DNA from: Oscillospiraceae bacterium
Lineage (GTDB): Bacteria > Bacillota > Clostridia > Oscillospirales > Ruminococcaceae
Direction: 5' to 3'
Assembly: GCA_009784625.1 (NCBI GenBank)
Contig: WRBI01000015.1
Coordinates: 1 to 48,854, forward strand
DNA length: 48,854 nt
In this document: positions 33,598 through 42,730 of the stretch, one piece after another
Numbering within the stretch: position 1 is the first letter of the stretch
Layout: every line of letters starts with the position of its first letter
The notes under the pieces: model-generated
Databases searched by the model: none
What the model was told of the DNA's origin: nothing
What the model saw: the letters and a program-made list of their open reading frames with translations, nothing else
Program-made: the position numbers and the translations under genes

Positions 33598-34002
33598 ATG
33601 GACGCAATAAAGGCGGCAAGAGCTTTGGGCAAAGCAATTCAAGAGGACGAGCGCTACATCAACATGCAGCTGGCCTCACAGAGAAACGAAGCGGACACGG
33701 CCCTGCAAGAAATGATCACAAAGTTCAACGAAGGGCGCAAAGAACTGGCGGCAGAAATGCAAAAGCCGGAGAAAGATAAAGCCAAAATCGAGGCGATGAA
33801 TGTTGATTTAGGGGATTCTTACCGCGAAATCTTTCGCAACGAAAATATGGTCAGTTTTACGCAAACACAAGGTGAGATGACCAAGTTGCTCAGCTTTATC
33901 AACCAGATCGTTAACGGCAGCGCCCAGGGTCAAGACCCCGACAAGATTGAATACGAAGAGAGCTGCGGCGGGTCCTGTAATACCTGCGGCGGGTGTTCTT
34001 AA
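33598..34002 (+). CDS. YlbF/YmcA-family regulator with Cys-rich tail
   Basis: 134 residues: a helical YlbF/YmcA domain (about 1-108; ALGKAIQEDERYINM through MVSFTQTQGEMTKLLSFINQI) and a tail CGGSCNTCGGCS with four cysteines. In Bacillus, YlbF, YmcA and YaaT form a complex that carries [4Fe-4S] clusters and adjusts RNase Y and development. The tail here may bind a cluster, which is an inference. AGGAGGG precedes the ATG. It lies between miaB and mutS in the same direction. Confidence 0.82.
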   Translation: MDAIKAARALGKAIQEDERYINMQLASQRNEADTALQEMITKFNEGRKELAAEMQKPEKDKAKIEAMNVDLGDSYREIFRNENMVSFTQTQGEMTKLLSFINQIVNGSAQGQDPDKIEYEESCGGSCNTCGGCS

Positions 34003-34005
34003 GCC

Positions 34006-36654
34006 TTGGATACCGGGAATATGCCGGGTACACCGGGGATTGAAATTGAAAAGCTGACCCCCATGATGCGGCAGTATCTGTCCATCAAACAGTCCCACAA
34101 GAACCACATCGTCTTCTTCCGTCTGGGTGATTTTTACGAGATGTTCTTTGAAGACGCACAGGAAATCTCACAGGTACTCGGCCTTGCGCTCACCGGCCGG
34201 GACTGTGGGCTTTCTTCGCGTGCGCCCATGTGCGGGATTCCCCATCACGCCATCGAGGGTTACCTTGCCCGCCTGGTCAAGGCCGGGTATAAGGTCGCGA
34301 TCTGTGAGCAGACCGAAGACCCCGCGTTTGCTAAGGGCGTGGTCTCCCGCGAGGTCGTGCGGGTGGTCACCCCCGGCACACTGATGGAAGACAACCTGCT
34401 TGAAGAAGACACAAACAACTTCCTGTGCAGCATCTATTACGGGAGCGGCGGCTATGGCCTCGCGGTCGCCGACATCTCAACCGGGCAGGTCAATTTAATC
34501 GAGATTGACAGGGAGGATGACGGCGCGGTCATCAACCAGCTGGCCGGCTATTCTCCGCGCGAAGTGATCTTTAATCCCGCCTTTGTGGACAAAGCTGGAA
34601 TCGCGAAGTTTATGCGCGAAAAGCTGGGCTGTACCGCCGATCTTTTAGATCAGGAGATTTACGACGCGGGAAAAGCCGAAGCAGCCGTGCTCGCGCACTT
34701 TAAAAAAGACAGTCTCGCCGGCCTTGGGATAAGCGACAAGCCCCGGTGTTTGCTTGCACTGGCCGGTCTGCTCTATTATCTGGCCGAAACGCAAAAGGTC
34801 GGGCTGGAACGGCTGTGCAGTGTGGCCGTTCACCAGGACAGCAAGTATATGCAGTTGAGCGAGCGGTGCCGGGACAACCTTGAACTGCTCAAGACCGGCC
34901 GCGCGGGCGAGAAGAAGGGCAGCCTGCTCTGGGTGCTGGACAAAACCAAGACCCCGATGGGCAAGCGGCTGATCAAAACGTTTATCTCCCGGCCGCTGAT
35001 AAGCCCTGCCGAAATCGACAAGCGCCTGAACGCCAGTGAAGAGCTGTACAGCAGTGAGATGAAACTTGCCGCTATTCAAGAACTGTTGGCGCAGGTCAGC
35101 GACCTTGAGCGGTTGATCACCCGGGTGGTTTACGGCAGCGCAACCCCGCGGGATATTCTTGGCCTTGGCCGCTCGCTCAAATACGCGCCCCTGCTCAAAG
35201 ACAAGCTGGCTGGGGTAAAGTCGGACATGTTGTGCGCTTTGCGCGATGAGATCGACCCGCTGGAAGACCTCTCCGATCTGATTGAGCGCGCGCTGACCGA
35301 CCAGCCGCCGGCCACGCTTAAAGCGGGTGGGGTAATCCGGGATGATTACAGCCCGGCGCTCAAAGAGCTGCGAGAGCTTATGAGCGGCTCTAAAGAAATC
35401 CTGACCGAGATGGAGCGGGCCGAGCGCGAGAGAACCGGAATCAAGAACCTGAAGATCTCGTTTAACAAGGTATTCGGCTACTTCATCGAGGTATCGAAAT
35501 CCAACCTGTCGCTTGTGCCGGAAGATTACATCCGCAAACAGACGGTCTCGACCGGGGAGCGGTATATCACCGGGGCGCTCAAAGAGCTGGAGGGCCGGAT
35601 TCTCGCGGCGGGCGAGCAGGCTGCCGCCCTGGAAGCCGAGCTGTTCGAGACCCTGCGGGTGGCCATCGCAAAGGAGCTGCACCGGATTCAGCGCACGGCC
35701 GGCGCGGTCGCTAAGCTGGATGTTTTTTGCTCGTTCGCCCGGGTTTCGCTGGATAACCGCTATGTTCGGCCTGTGCTCAGCCTTGACAATCAGATATTGA
35801 TCAGCGACGGGCGACACCCGGTCGTTGAGCTGATGCTGGGCGGGCAGCCGTTTGTGCCGAACGACGCGCTGCTTGACTGCGGCGAAAATCAGATCGCCAT
35901 CATCACCGGGCCGAATATGGCGGGCAAATCGACCTATATGCGCCAGACCGCGCTGATCGTTTTAATGGCGCAGATCGGCTGCTTTGTTCCGGCGAGCTCT
36001 GCGAAAATCGGGGTGGTGGACGGAATTTTCACCCGAATCGGTGCGAGTGACGACCTTTCGGCCGGGCAGTCGACTTTCATGGTTGAGATGCTTGAGCTGG
36101 CCGAGATTTTGCGCACGGCCAGCGCAAAATCGCTGCTTATCCTGGACGAAATCGGCCGGGGAACTTCTACATACGACGGGATGAGCATCGCGCGGGCCGC
36201 ACTTGAGTATATCGCCCAAAAAGGCAGGCTGGGTGCCAAAACCATGTTTGCCACCCACTATCAGGAGCTGGCCGAGGTTGAAGACGTGCTGGATGTGGTC
36301 AAAAATTACAATGTGGCCGTCAAAAAACGGGGGGAAGAGATCACATTCCTGCGCAAGATTGTGCGCGGGGCGGCTGACCGCAGCTACGGCGTTGAAGTCG
36401 GAAAACTGGCCGGTATCCCCGACCCAATCATTAAGCGGGCGTATGAGATATTAAAAGACCTGGAAAGCGCCCAGCCCGTTCGCACAAAAGGTAAAAAGCG
36501 CCAGGTTGAAGACGATGGCGACTTTCAAATTCACATCGAGAGCTTGTGCGAGTCCAGGGTTGAAGAGGCATTGCGCGAAATCAGCCCGGATACCCTGACC
36601 CCGATCGAAGCCCTCAACGAACTCTTTAAATTGCGGGAGATGTTGGGTAAATGA
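34006..36654 (+). CDS. mutS: DNA mismatch repair protein MutS
   Basis: Recognises mispaired bases. 882 residues: the mismatch-binding domain with FFRLGDFYEMF near 42-52 (the Phe-x-Glu wedge is in DFYEM), connector, lever and clamp regions, and the ABC ATPase with GPNMAGKST at about 634-642, DDLSAGQSTFMVEM and LLILDEIGRGTSTYDG. The start may be TTG 34006 or ATG 34021; conserved sequence begins after both. It forms an operon with an acetyltransferase, mutL and miaA. Confidence 0.95.
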   Translation: MDTGNMPGTPGIEIEKLTPMMRQYLSIKQSHKNHIVFFRLGDFYEMFFEDAQEISQVLGLALTGRDCGLSSRAPMCGIPHHAIEGYLARLVKAGYKVAICEQTEDPAFAKGVVSREVVRVVTPGTLMEDNLLEEDTNNFLCSIYYGSGGYGLAVADISTGQVNLIEIDREDDGAVINQLAGYSPREVIFNPAFVDKAGIAKFMREKLGCTADLLDQEIYDAGKAEAAVLAHFKKDSLAGLGISDKPRCLLALAGLLYYLAETQKVGLERLCSVAVHQDSKYMQLSERCRDNLELLKTGRAGEKKGSLLWVLDKTKTPMGKRLIKTFISRPLISPAEIDKRLNASEELYSSEMKLAAIQELLAQVSDLERLITRVVYGSATPRDILGLGRSLKYAPLLKDKLAGVKSDMLCALRDEIDPLEDLSDLIERALTDQPPATLKAGGVIRDDYSPALKELRELMSGSKEILTEMERAERERTGIKNLKISFNKVFGYFIEVSKSNLSLVPEDYIRKQTVSTGERYITGALKELEGRILAAGEQAAALEAELFETLRVAIAKELHRIQRTAGAVAKLDVFCSFARVSLDNRYVRPVLSLDNQILISDGRHPVVELMLGGQPFVPNDALLDCGENQIAIITGPNMAGKSTYMRQTALIVLMAQIGCFVPASSAKIGVVDGIFTRIGASDDLSAGQSTFMVEMLELAEILRTASAKSLLILDEIGRGTSTYDGMSIARAALEYIAQKGRLGAKTMFATHYQELAEVEDVLDVVKNYNVAVKKRGEEITFLRKIVRGAADRSYGVEVGKLAGIPDPIIKRAYEILKDLESAQPVRTKGKKRQVEDDGDFQIHIESLCESRVEEALREISPDTLTPIEALNELFKLREMLGK

Positions 36655-36673
36655 CCAGCGAGGTGAAAATTCC

Positions 36674-37207
36674 ATGACAACGCCGGTGCTTGAGACAGGC
36701 GAGATATTGTTGCGGCCACCCGAAGTCGCGGACGCGCAAGCGATCTTTACAGGCTGGACGAGTGACCCCGAAGCCACAAAGTTCATGCGCTTTAGCACCC
36801 ATCAGTCACTGGCCGACACAGTCGAGTGGTTGACTGCAGAAGAAGAAAACCGCACCGGCAACCGCGTTTATGCCTGGCTGTTTACCCAAAAGGCAACCGG
36901 CGAAGTTTTTGGTTCGGGAGGCCTTTACTGGCAGGAAGATCAAAGCATGTTCGAGCTGGGGTTCATCATCGCGAAGAAATATTGGAATCAGGGTTTGACC
37001 ACTCGATGCGCAAAGGCGATGATCAGCTTTGCGCGGAGCGAGCTTGCTCCAGCCGCGATTTTCGCCTGTCACGCCACCGCGAACCCGGCTTCGGGCAAAG
37101 TGCTTGAAAAGCTGGGGTTTGCCTACCGGCAGAGCGGGCGTTACACAAGCGTTGATGGCACGCGCACGTTCGAGAGCAAAGAATACATCCTGTATCCAGG
37201 AAACTAA
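36674..37207 (+). CDS. GNAT-family N-acetyltransferase (RimJ/RimL-like)
   Basis: 177 residues of the GNAT fold in the RimJ/RimL subgroup: an N-terminal ILLRPPEVADAQAIF strand and helix, FGSGGLYWQEDQSMFELGFII in the middle strands, and the acetyl-CoA region KKYWNQGLTTRCAKAMISFA followed by ANPASGKVLEKLGF. The acceptor may be a protein N-terminus, an antibiotic or a small molecule; the sequence does not say. GAGGTGA precedes the ATG. Its place between mutS and mutL is unusual, since those genes are normally adjacent, but gaps are short (19 and 14 bases). Confidence 0.85.
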   Translation: MTTPVLETGEILLRPPEVADAQAIFTGWTSDPEATKFMRFSTHQSLADTVEWLTAEEENRTGNRVYAWLFTQKATGEVFGSGGLYWQEDQSMFELGFIIAKKYWNQGLTTRCAKAMISFARSELAPAAIFACHATANPASGKVLEKLGFAYRQSGRYTSVDGTRTFESKEYILYPGN

Positions 37208-37221
37208 GGGAGGTGTAAGCC

Positions 37222-39126
37222 GTGGCAAAAATCCAGGTGTTGGACAAAGCGATCGCCGAGCTGATCGCGGCCGGGGAAGTGGTCGAGCGCCCGGCTTCCA
37301 TCGTCAAAGAACTGATCGAGAACAGCGTGGACGCGGGCGCAACCGCCATTACGGTCGAAGTCGAGGGCGGGGGGATATCCCTTCTGCGGGTGTCCGATAA
37401 CGGCTGTGGGATTGCGAGAAATGAGGTATCAACCGCTTTTTTGCGCCACGCAACCAGCAAAATATCCTCTCAAGACGACTTAGAGGCCATCGCCACCCTG
37501 GGGTTTCGGGGGGAGGCGCTGGCCTCCATCGCGGCTATGGCCAAAGTCGATCTGCTAACCAAAACCGCCGGCGAGACTGAGGGCACACTCTACCGGATAG
37601 AGGGCGGAAACGAGATTGAGCTTAGCCCGGCCGGCTGCCCGCAGGGGAGCGTGATCACCGTGCGCGACCTCTTTTACAACACCCCCGCCCGGATGAAGTT
37701 CCTGAAAAAAGATGTGGGCGAAGCCAACGCGGTCGCACAGGTGGTTTCAAAACTGGCGCTGGCCTACCCGCAGGTGGCCTTTCGCTTTTTGCGGGAGGGC
37801 GGCGTCAAGCTGCAAACATCAGGGAGCGGGGATCTGCTCAGCGCGATCAGCGCGGTCTACGGCAGCGAATTTGCGGCCGCCATGCGCGCGGTCGAGCACG
37901 CGATCCCCGAAGAAGGGGTGCGCGTCACCGGTTATGTGACCTCCACACAAGGCGCAAAACCAAGCCGCGTATACCAGAATTTTTTCCTGAACAGCCGATA
38001 TATTCGCACCCGAACCGCTGGCGTCGCCCTTGAGGAGGCTTTCAAGACTTACATCAGCGGCGGCAAGTATCCGGGCTGTGTCCTGCATATTGAACTTGTT
38101 CCGTCCCTGGTTGACGTCAACGTACATCCGGCCAAGATTGAGGTTCGGTTCGTCAACGAAAAACCGATCTACCACGCCGTATACTTTGCGGCCAAGGGCG
38201 TGGTTGCCCCGCTCGATCAAGGCAAAGGCTGGCGGGGGGGAGACAGTCAATCGGCCGCCGCGCGCACAAGTTTTAAATCCGCGCCTGCGCAGCCCCAACC
38301 CGAGGGCCGGATGAGCATCGAACAGTTTAAGGCGCTCTACACGCCCCGAAAACAGAAAAACCTACTCAACCAACCGCTGTCTTTTCACGACGCAAGCCAT
38401 CAAACAAGTCCGGAAAAAATAGGTGACCGGCTAGAATTCACCACAATTCCCGAACAAAATCGGAGTAAAATAACTCATAATCTACAATTTGCCCAACCGG
38501 ATGCAGTGAGCGAGCCAATTATTGCCACTCTTATTAAAGAGGATGTGGCCGGCGAAAACGAAAAACCGGAACTGATCGGCGAGCTTTCGGGGCTTTACAT
38601 CCTCGCATCACTTGGAAATGATCTGGTCATCATAGACAAACACGCCGCCCACGAGCGGATTTTGTACGACCGGTTAAAGCGCGACCTTGCCTACGGGAAC
38701 CGGCAGATATTGCTGTCCCCGCTGACCGTCACGCTGGCCGGACAGGAGCATCAGGCGCTCATCGAAAACCCAAAGCGGTTGGAAGAACTCGGTTTCTTGC
38801 TCGAAGACTTTGGCGGAAACGCCGTACTCGTCCGCGAAATCCCCATCGAAATGGGCGAGCGGGAGGTAGCCTCCCTGCTCGGCGAGATAGCGGCAAAGCT
38901 CTCCAAGGGCAAGCGGGATTTAACGCCTGAAGTGTTGGACAGGCTTTATTTTAACATCGCGTGCAAGGGTGCGCTGCGGGCCGGGGACAAAAACGCGTTT
39001 CCTGAGCTGGAGGCCATCATACAAATGCTCTGGGAGAACCCGGCCATCACCCACTGCCCGCACGGCCGGCCGGTGCGGGCAACCCTGACCGCCCGCGAGA
39101 TCGAAAAGATGTTCGGGAGGCAGTAA
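37222..39126 (+). CDS. mutL: DNA mismatch repair protein MutL
   Basis: Links mismatch recognition by MutS to strand removal. 634 residues: a GHKL ATPase domain with ELIENSVDAGA near 33-43, DNGCGI near 60-65 and GFRGEALASIAAM near 94-106, a variable linker (about 350-440, locally A+T-richer), and the C-terminal dimer domain. The endonuclease motif DQHA-x2-E-x4-E appears as DKHAAHERILYD, with the last Glu replaced by Asp, and ACKGALRAGD and CPHGRPV follow. It is therefore likely an active nicking MutL, as expected without MutH. GGAGGTG precedes the GTG start. Confidence 0.95.
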   Translation: MAKIQVLDKAIAELIAAGEVVERPASIVKELIENSVDAGATAITVEVEGGGISLLRVSDNGCGIARNEVSTAFLRHATSKISSQDDLEAIATLGFRGEALASIAAMAKVDLLTKTAGETEGTLYRIEGGNEIELSPAGCPQGSVITVRDLFYNTPARMKFLKKDVGEANAVAQVVSKLALAYPQVAFRFLREGGVKLQTSGSGDLLSAISAVYGSEFAAAMRAVEHAIPEEGVRVTGYVTSTQGAKPSRVYQNFFLNSRYIRTRTAGVALEEAFKTYISGGKYPGCVLHIELVPSLVDVNVHPAKIEVRFVNEKPIYHAVYFAAKGVVAPLDQGKGWRGGDSQSAAARTSFKSAPAQPQPEGRMSIEQFKALYTPRKQKNLLNQPLSFHDASHQTSPEKIGDRLEFTTIPEQNRSKITHNLQFAQPDAVSEPIIATLIKEDVAGENEKPELIGELSGLYILASLGNDLVIIDKHAAHERILYDRLKRDLAYGNRQILLSPLTVTLAGQEHQALIENPKRLEELGFLLEDFGGNAVLVREIPIEMGEREVASLLGEIAAKLSKGKRDLTPEVLDRLYFNIACKGALRAGDKNAFPELEAIIQMLWENPAITHCPHGRPVRATLTAREIEKMFGRQ

Positions 39127-40124
39127 TGCACAAGATACCGCTTTTGGTGATCGGCGGGCCAACCGCTTCGGGAAAGACCGGGCTTGCCATTGATCTGGCC
39201 AAAGCGCTTGGCGGTGAGATTGTTTGCGCCGACTCAATGCAGATATACAAGGGGATGGAAATTGGCGCCGCTTCGCCCACGCCCGAAGAGACCAGCGCTG
39301 TGCCGCACCACCTGTTCGGCATCTTTGAGCCGGAGGAAAATTTTTCGGTGGCGCGCTATATTGCGCTTGCAAGTGCCGCTATCAGAGAGATAAGCGGGCG
39401 GGGCAAACTGCCTGTCCTGTGCGGGGGCACCGGGCTGTACATTTCCTGCCTGATCGATGGGATTTCTTTTGACCCGGAAATGGGCGAAAGCGCCCAGCTG
39501 CGCGGGGAACTGCGCACATTGGCGAAAGAAGAGGGCAACGACCGGCTTTGGCAGATACTCAGCGATTGTGACCCCGATCTGGCAAAGACGCTGCACCCAA
39601 ACAACACCGGGCGAATCATCCGCGCCATTGAGGTCTACAGGCTGAGCGGGATAACCATGAGCGAGTGGCAAAAACACTCCAAGACGAGCGAAAGCGAGTA
39701 CGATGTCTGTTACCTGGCCATAAACTACACAGACCGCCAAACGCTTTACCGCCGGATTGATCAGAGGGTAGAGCAGATGCTGGCCGGCGGCTTGCTGGAT
39801 GAAGTACAGGCGCTGGCCGCGCGAAACCTCTCAGGCACGGCGGCACAGGCCATCGGGCACAAGGAATTTGCGGCCTACCTGAAAGGCGAGCAAACGTTGG
39901 CTGAGGCGGCCGAGATGCTAAAGCGGCAAACCCGCCGCTACGCCAAACGCCAGCTGACCTGGCTGCGGCGGGATGCGCGGATCCACTGGCTGGTTGCCGA
40001 TTCGTTTGACAGCTACAGCCAAATGTTTGACCATGCACTGGCCACAGTCCGCGAAAAGCTGACAAATCCGGACAAATGTGGTACAATATTCACTGAAGAG
40101 CATGAACGTTATGCGGACTCCTAA
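39126..40124 (+). CDS. miaA: tRNA dimethylallyltransferase MiaA
   Basis: Adds a dimethylallyl group to N6 of A37 in tRNAs reading UNN codons, the step before MiaB. 332 residues with P-loop GGPTASGKT at about 10-18, DSMQIYKGMEIGAASPT near 36-52, the substrate region LCGGTGLYISCLIDGI and the C-terminal KRQTRRYAKRQLTWLRRD. The start ATG shares one base with the mutL stop (TAATG). An apparent promoter for the next operon lies inside its 3' end. Confidence 0.95.
   Translation: MHKIPLLVIGGPTASGKTGLAIDLAKALGGEIVCADSMQIYKGMEIGAASPTPEETSAVPHHLFGIFEPEENFSVARYIALASAAIREISGRGKLPVLCGGTGLYISCLIDGISFDPEMGESAQLRGELRTLAKEEGNDRLWQILSDCDPDLAKTLHPNNTGRIIRAIEVYRLSGITMSEWQKHSKTSESEYDVCYLAINYTDRQTLYRRIDQRVEQMLAGGLLDEVQALAARNLSGTAAQAIGHKEFAAYLKGEQTLAEAAEMLKRQTRRYAKRQLTWLRRDARIHWLVADSFDSYSQMFDHALATVREKLTNPDKCGTIFTEEHERYADS
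40059..40087 (+). promoter_or_regulatory. Putative promoter inside the 3' end of miaA
   Basis: CTGACA (40059-40064), a 17-base spacer and TACAAT (40082-40087). It would drive the HlyD-like gene, yggS and possibly sepF independently of the mismatch-repair operon. It lies within coding sequence, so codon constraint could create it by chance. Confidence 0.45.
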
Positions 40125-40152
40125 AACCCTTTGATCACAGCGGGAGACTTAA

Positions 40153-41397
40153 ATGAACGCAAAACTCATTGAAAAGATTGTCAAATTTACGCTGCCGCTT
40201 TTCCTGCTTGGATATGTGGGCTGGCAGGCCATTGGATTCTTCACCAACCCGGTGCGGACACAGACCGCGCACCTTTCAACCGTTTTTCAGAGCGTGAGCG
40301 GCCCCGGCCTTGTCTTTAGGGAGGAGGTCCTGCTTGAAGAAAGCGGGATAAATCTGGTCAGCAGCCTGCACGACGATGCACAGCGGGTACTGGTTGGCCA
40401 GCCGATTGTCGAACTTTTACCGCCCGGCACCTACGCGGGCAACCGCAGCCGCCTGCGAGAAGCCGAGTGGGAAATCGAGATGCTTCTCGGCGCGCAGAAT
40501 CCATCGATCAGCCACATAAACAATACCGAGGCGCTAGGGCGGGACATCCAGCAGCAGCTTGGACAGATTGTGCAGATGTCGGCCACCGGCAGCCATTCGG
40601 ATGCCGGAAATGTCCGGACAAACCTGGTCTCGCTGCTCAATATGCGCCAGATCGCCACCGGACAGGAAAACAGCTTTGATGCGCGAATCAGTCAGCTGCA
40701 AAGCGAGCGTGACCGGCTGAGCGCTTCGCCCGGCGGTGCGGTCGGGGTGGTCAACGCGCCCATGTCCGGCTTTTACGCGCGGGAAGTTGACGGCCTGGAA
40801 GAATTGCTGACTTTGGACACTGCCAGAACCGGGGATTTGTTCGAGCTGAAGTCTTTGATCGAAAACGCGAGGCCGGGCGGGGCCAGGGATCGGGCCGGGC
40901 GGATTGTGACCAGCCACAACTGGTATGTCGCGGTGATTGTCAGCCGGTACGAAACGCAGTGGATTCGTCAAGGTCAAAACCTGAACATGGTCTTTGAGGA
41001 TACCGGTTTGCGTCTGCCGGCAACCGTCAGCCGTGTACTCTCAAACAACGACTACGACGAGGCCGTGATCATCCTGCACTCGAATCGGGTGTCGGCCGAA
41101 ACCGTCAACCTGCGGATATCAAATGTACGCTTAGACTTTAGCCAACACGAGGGGATTCGGGTAAACGCCGAAGCGTTGCGTTTTGTGGACGGTGAACGCG
41201 GAGTTTTTACTTTGAGCAACAACGTGGTGCACTTCAAGCGGGTGGATCCGATTTATGAAGAGCCGGGATTCCTTCTCTCCCGCCCGCCCCACAATCCGCA
41301 CGATGACTTTGTCCTGCGCAAGTACGACCAAATCATTATCCGGGGTGTTGATCTTGAGGACGGCCGGGTAATCGGATCGGGGGGGATGTTGCCTTGA
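40153..41397 (+). CDS. HlyD-like membrane-anchored protein near division genes
   Basis: 414 residues: a single membrane segment (about residues 13-28, TLPLFLLGYVGWQAIGFF) and a large outer domain. The part after the anchor (about 45-100) resembles the half-lipoyl/HlyD hairpin arrangement: SGPGLVFREEVLLEES, then VLVGQPIVELLPPG, then a helical stretch of about 100 residues and GVVNAPMSGFY. No partner ABC or outer-membrane gene is nearby, so an export role is unproven. It overlaps yggS by 4 bases and is followed by sepF and divIVA, so a link to cell division or envelope is inferred. GGGAG precedes the ATG. Confidence 0.7.
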   Translation: MNAKLIEKIVKFTLPLFLLGYVGWQAIGFFTNPVRTQTAHLSTVFQSVSGPGLVFREEVLLEESGINLVSSLHDDAQRVLVGQPIVELLPPGTYAGNRSRLREAEWEIEMLLGAQNPSISHINNTEALGRDIQQQLGQIVQMSATGSHSDAGNVRTNLVSLLNMRQIATGQENSFDARISQLQSERDRLSASPGGAVGVVNAPMSGFYAREVDGLEELLTLDTARTGDLFELKSLIENARPGGARDRAGRIVTSHNWYVAVIVSRYETQWIRQGQNLNMVFEDTGLRLPATVSRVLSNNDYDEAVIILHSNRVSAETVNLRISNVRLDFSQHEGIRVNAEALRFVDGERGVFTLSNNVVHFKRVDPIYEEPGFLLSRPPHNPHDDFVLRKYDQIIIRGVDLEDGRVIGSGGMLP

Positions 41398-42086
41398 GTC
41401 AGGTAACCGAAAATATAAAGCGGCTAAAAGAGCAGATCGCGCAGTCGGCGGTCAAATCCGGGCGGAACCCGGACGACATCAGGCTGATGGCGGTGACCAA
41501 GACCCAGCCGCCCGCGCTGGTCAATCAGGCGATCGCTGCGGGAATCACACTGCTTGGCGAAAACCGGGCACAGGAGCTTTGCGAAAAATACGACAATTAT
41601 GACAAGCGTGAAGAGCTTGAGATTCACTTTATCGGCCACTTACAGACCAACAAAGTCAAATCGGTGATCGACAAGGTCACAGCCATACAAAGCGTGGACT
41701 CTCTCAAGCTGGCCGGCGAGATATCAAAGCAGGCGGTCAGGGCGGGAATTACCACCGACCTGCTGATCGAAGTAAATATCGGCGAAGAAGAAAGCAAAGC
41801 GGGTACAACGCCCGATGAAGTCGAAAAACTTGCCCGAAAGATCGCTGCCCTGCCCGGCGTTCGGGTACGCGGACTGATGTCAATTCCTCCCATTTGGAAC
41901 GAAAATGCCGGGAATGAGCGCTTTTTCGCGCAGATGCAAGAAATGCTTGTTGACATACGGGATAAAAATATAGATAATATTAGCATGGAAATTTTGTCTA
42001 TGGGTATGTCGGGAGACTTTGACGCCGCCATCAAGCACGGGTCAACCCTGGTTCGGCTTGGGACCGCAATCTTTGGCCAAAGGTAA
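41394..42086 (+). CDS. yggS: YggS-family PLP homeostasis protein
   Basis: A pyridoxal-phosphate carrier and homeostasis protein (PLPBP; YlmE in Bacillus). 230 residues with the PLP Lys at residue 36 in MAVTKTQ, then GENRAQELCEKYD, the signature EIHFIGHLQTNKVK, LIEVNIGEEESKAG and a phosphate site near SMGMSGDFDAAIKHGSTLVRLGTAIFG. The start is TTG overlapping the previous stop (TTGA). In Firmicutes it stands in the ylm division cluster before sepF, as here. Confidence 0.92.
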   Translation: MSQVTENIKRLKEQIAQSAVKSGRNPDDIRLMAVTKTQPPALVNQAIAAGITLLGENRAQELCEKYDNYDKREELEIHFIGHLQTNKVKSVIDKVTAIQSVDSLKLAGEISKQAVRAGITTDLLIEVNIGEEESKAGTTPDEVEKLARKIAALPGVRVRGLMSIPPIWNENAGNERFFAQMQEMLVDIRDKNIDNISMEILSMGMSGDFDAAIKHGSTLVRLGTAIFGQR

Positions 42087-42167
42087 ACCGCGCTTGTTGA
42101 TTGGGCGCTATCATACTAGAAAAAGTTCCGGCAAAGCCAAGACAGATAGCCGGTTGGAGGGTTTTTA

Positions 42168-42617
42168 ATGGGAATCGTAGACAAGTTTAAGAACTTTATT
42201 GGATATCCGGACGAGGGGTACTATGACGACGAAGAGAATATGGATATGCCCGGCCAGGACAGCGGCGATGTGGATGTGTTTGCCCCGGTGCGGGAAGAAA
42301 AGCGCTCAAATAAAGTGGTAAACATTCACGCGACCACACAGCTTCAGGTTGTTCTGGTCAAGCCTGAGCGGTTTGAAGATGCCAGCGGCATTGCCGATCA
42401 CTTAAACCAAAAGCGAACCATCGTCCTCAATCTCGAATCGGCAACCAAAGATGTCACCCGCCGCCTGATCGATTTTCTCAGCGGGGTAGCCTACGCCAAC
42501 AACGGGCAGATCAAGCGGGTGGCCAACAGCACTTATATCATCACCCCGTACAATGTGGGGATTATGGGCGAAGACCTGCTCGACGAGCTGGAAAGCAGCG
42601 GGGTGTTCTTCTCATAA
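42168..42617 (+). CDS. sepF: Cell division protein SepF
   Basis: Bundles FtsZ filaments and anchors them to the membrane. 149 residues: an N-terminal amphipathic helix (MGIVDKFKNFIGY), an acidic linker (about 16-45) and the C-terminal ring-forming domain (about 60-149: VVLVKPERFEDASGIADHL, then LNLESATKDVTRRLIDFLSGVAYANNG). GGAGGG precedes the ATG. It is 81 bases after yggS. The ylmG and ylmH genes that usually follow are missing here. Confidence 0.93.
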   Translation: MGIVDKFKNFIGYPDEGYYDDEENMDMPGQDSGDVDVFAPVREEKRSNKVVNIHATTQLQVVLVKPERFEDASGIADHLNQKRTIVLNLESATKDVTRRLIDFLSGVAYANNGQIKRVANSTYIITPYNVGIMGEDLLDELESSGVFFS

Positions 42618-42647
42618 ACGGCTTGCACATATTATAAAGGTCGCTGA

Positions 42648-42670
42648 CGTCTTTGCTTAATGTAAAGACG
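42648..42670. other. Hairpin between sepF and divIVA
   Basis: CGTCTTT (42648-42654) pairs with AAAGACG (42664-42670) around a 9-base loop. A second small stem, ACGCC-ggc-GGCGT, follows and leads into TTTGG. There is no strong T run, so it is at best a partial terminator. I see no clear divIVA promoter in this 113-base gap. Confidence 0.45.
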
Positions 42671-42730
42671 CCGGCGGCGTTTGGTGATTGAAAGACTTAC
42701 CACGCAACTAAATACACGGGGGGTTACACG

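Noticed and set aside
34645-35817. 390-codon open frame on the minus strand opposite mutS
   Set aside because: mutS motifs on the plus strand are intact throughout, the minus frame has no recognisable domain or ribosome site, and long shadow frames are common opposite GC-rich genes.
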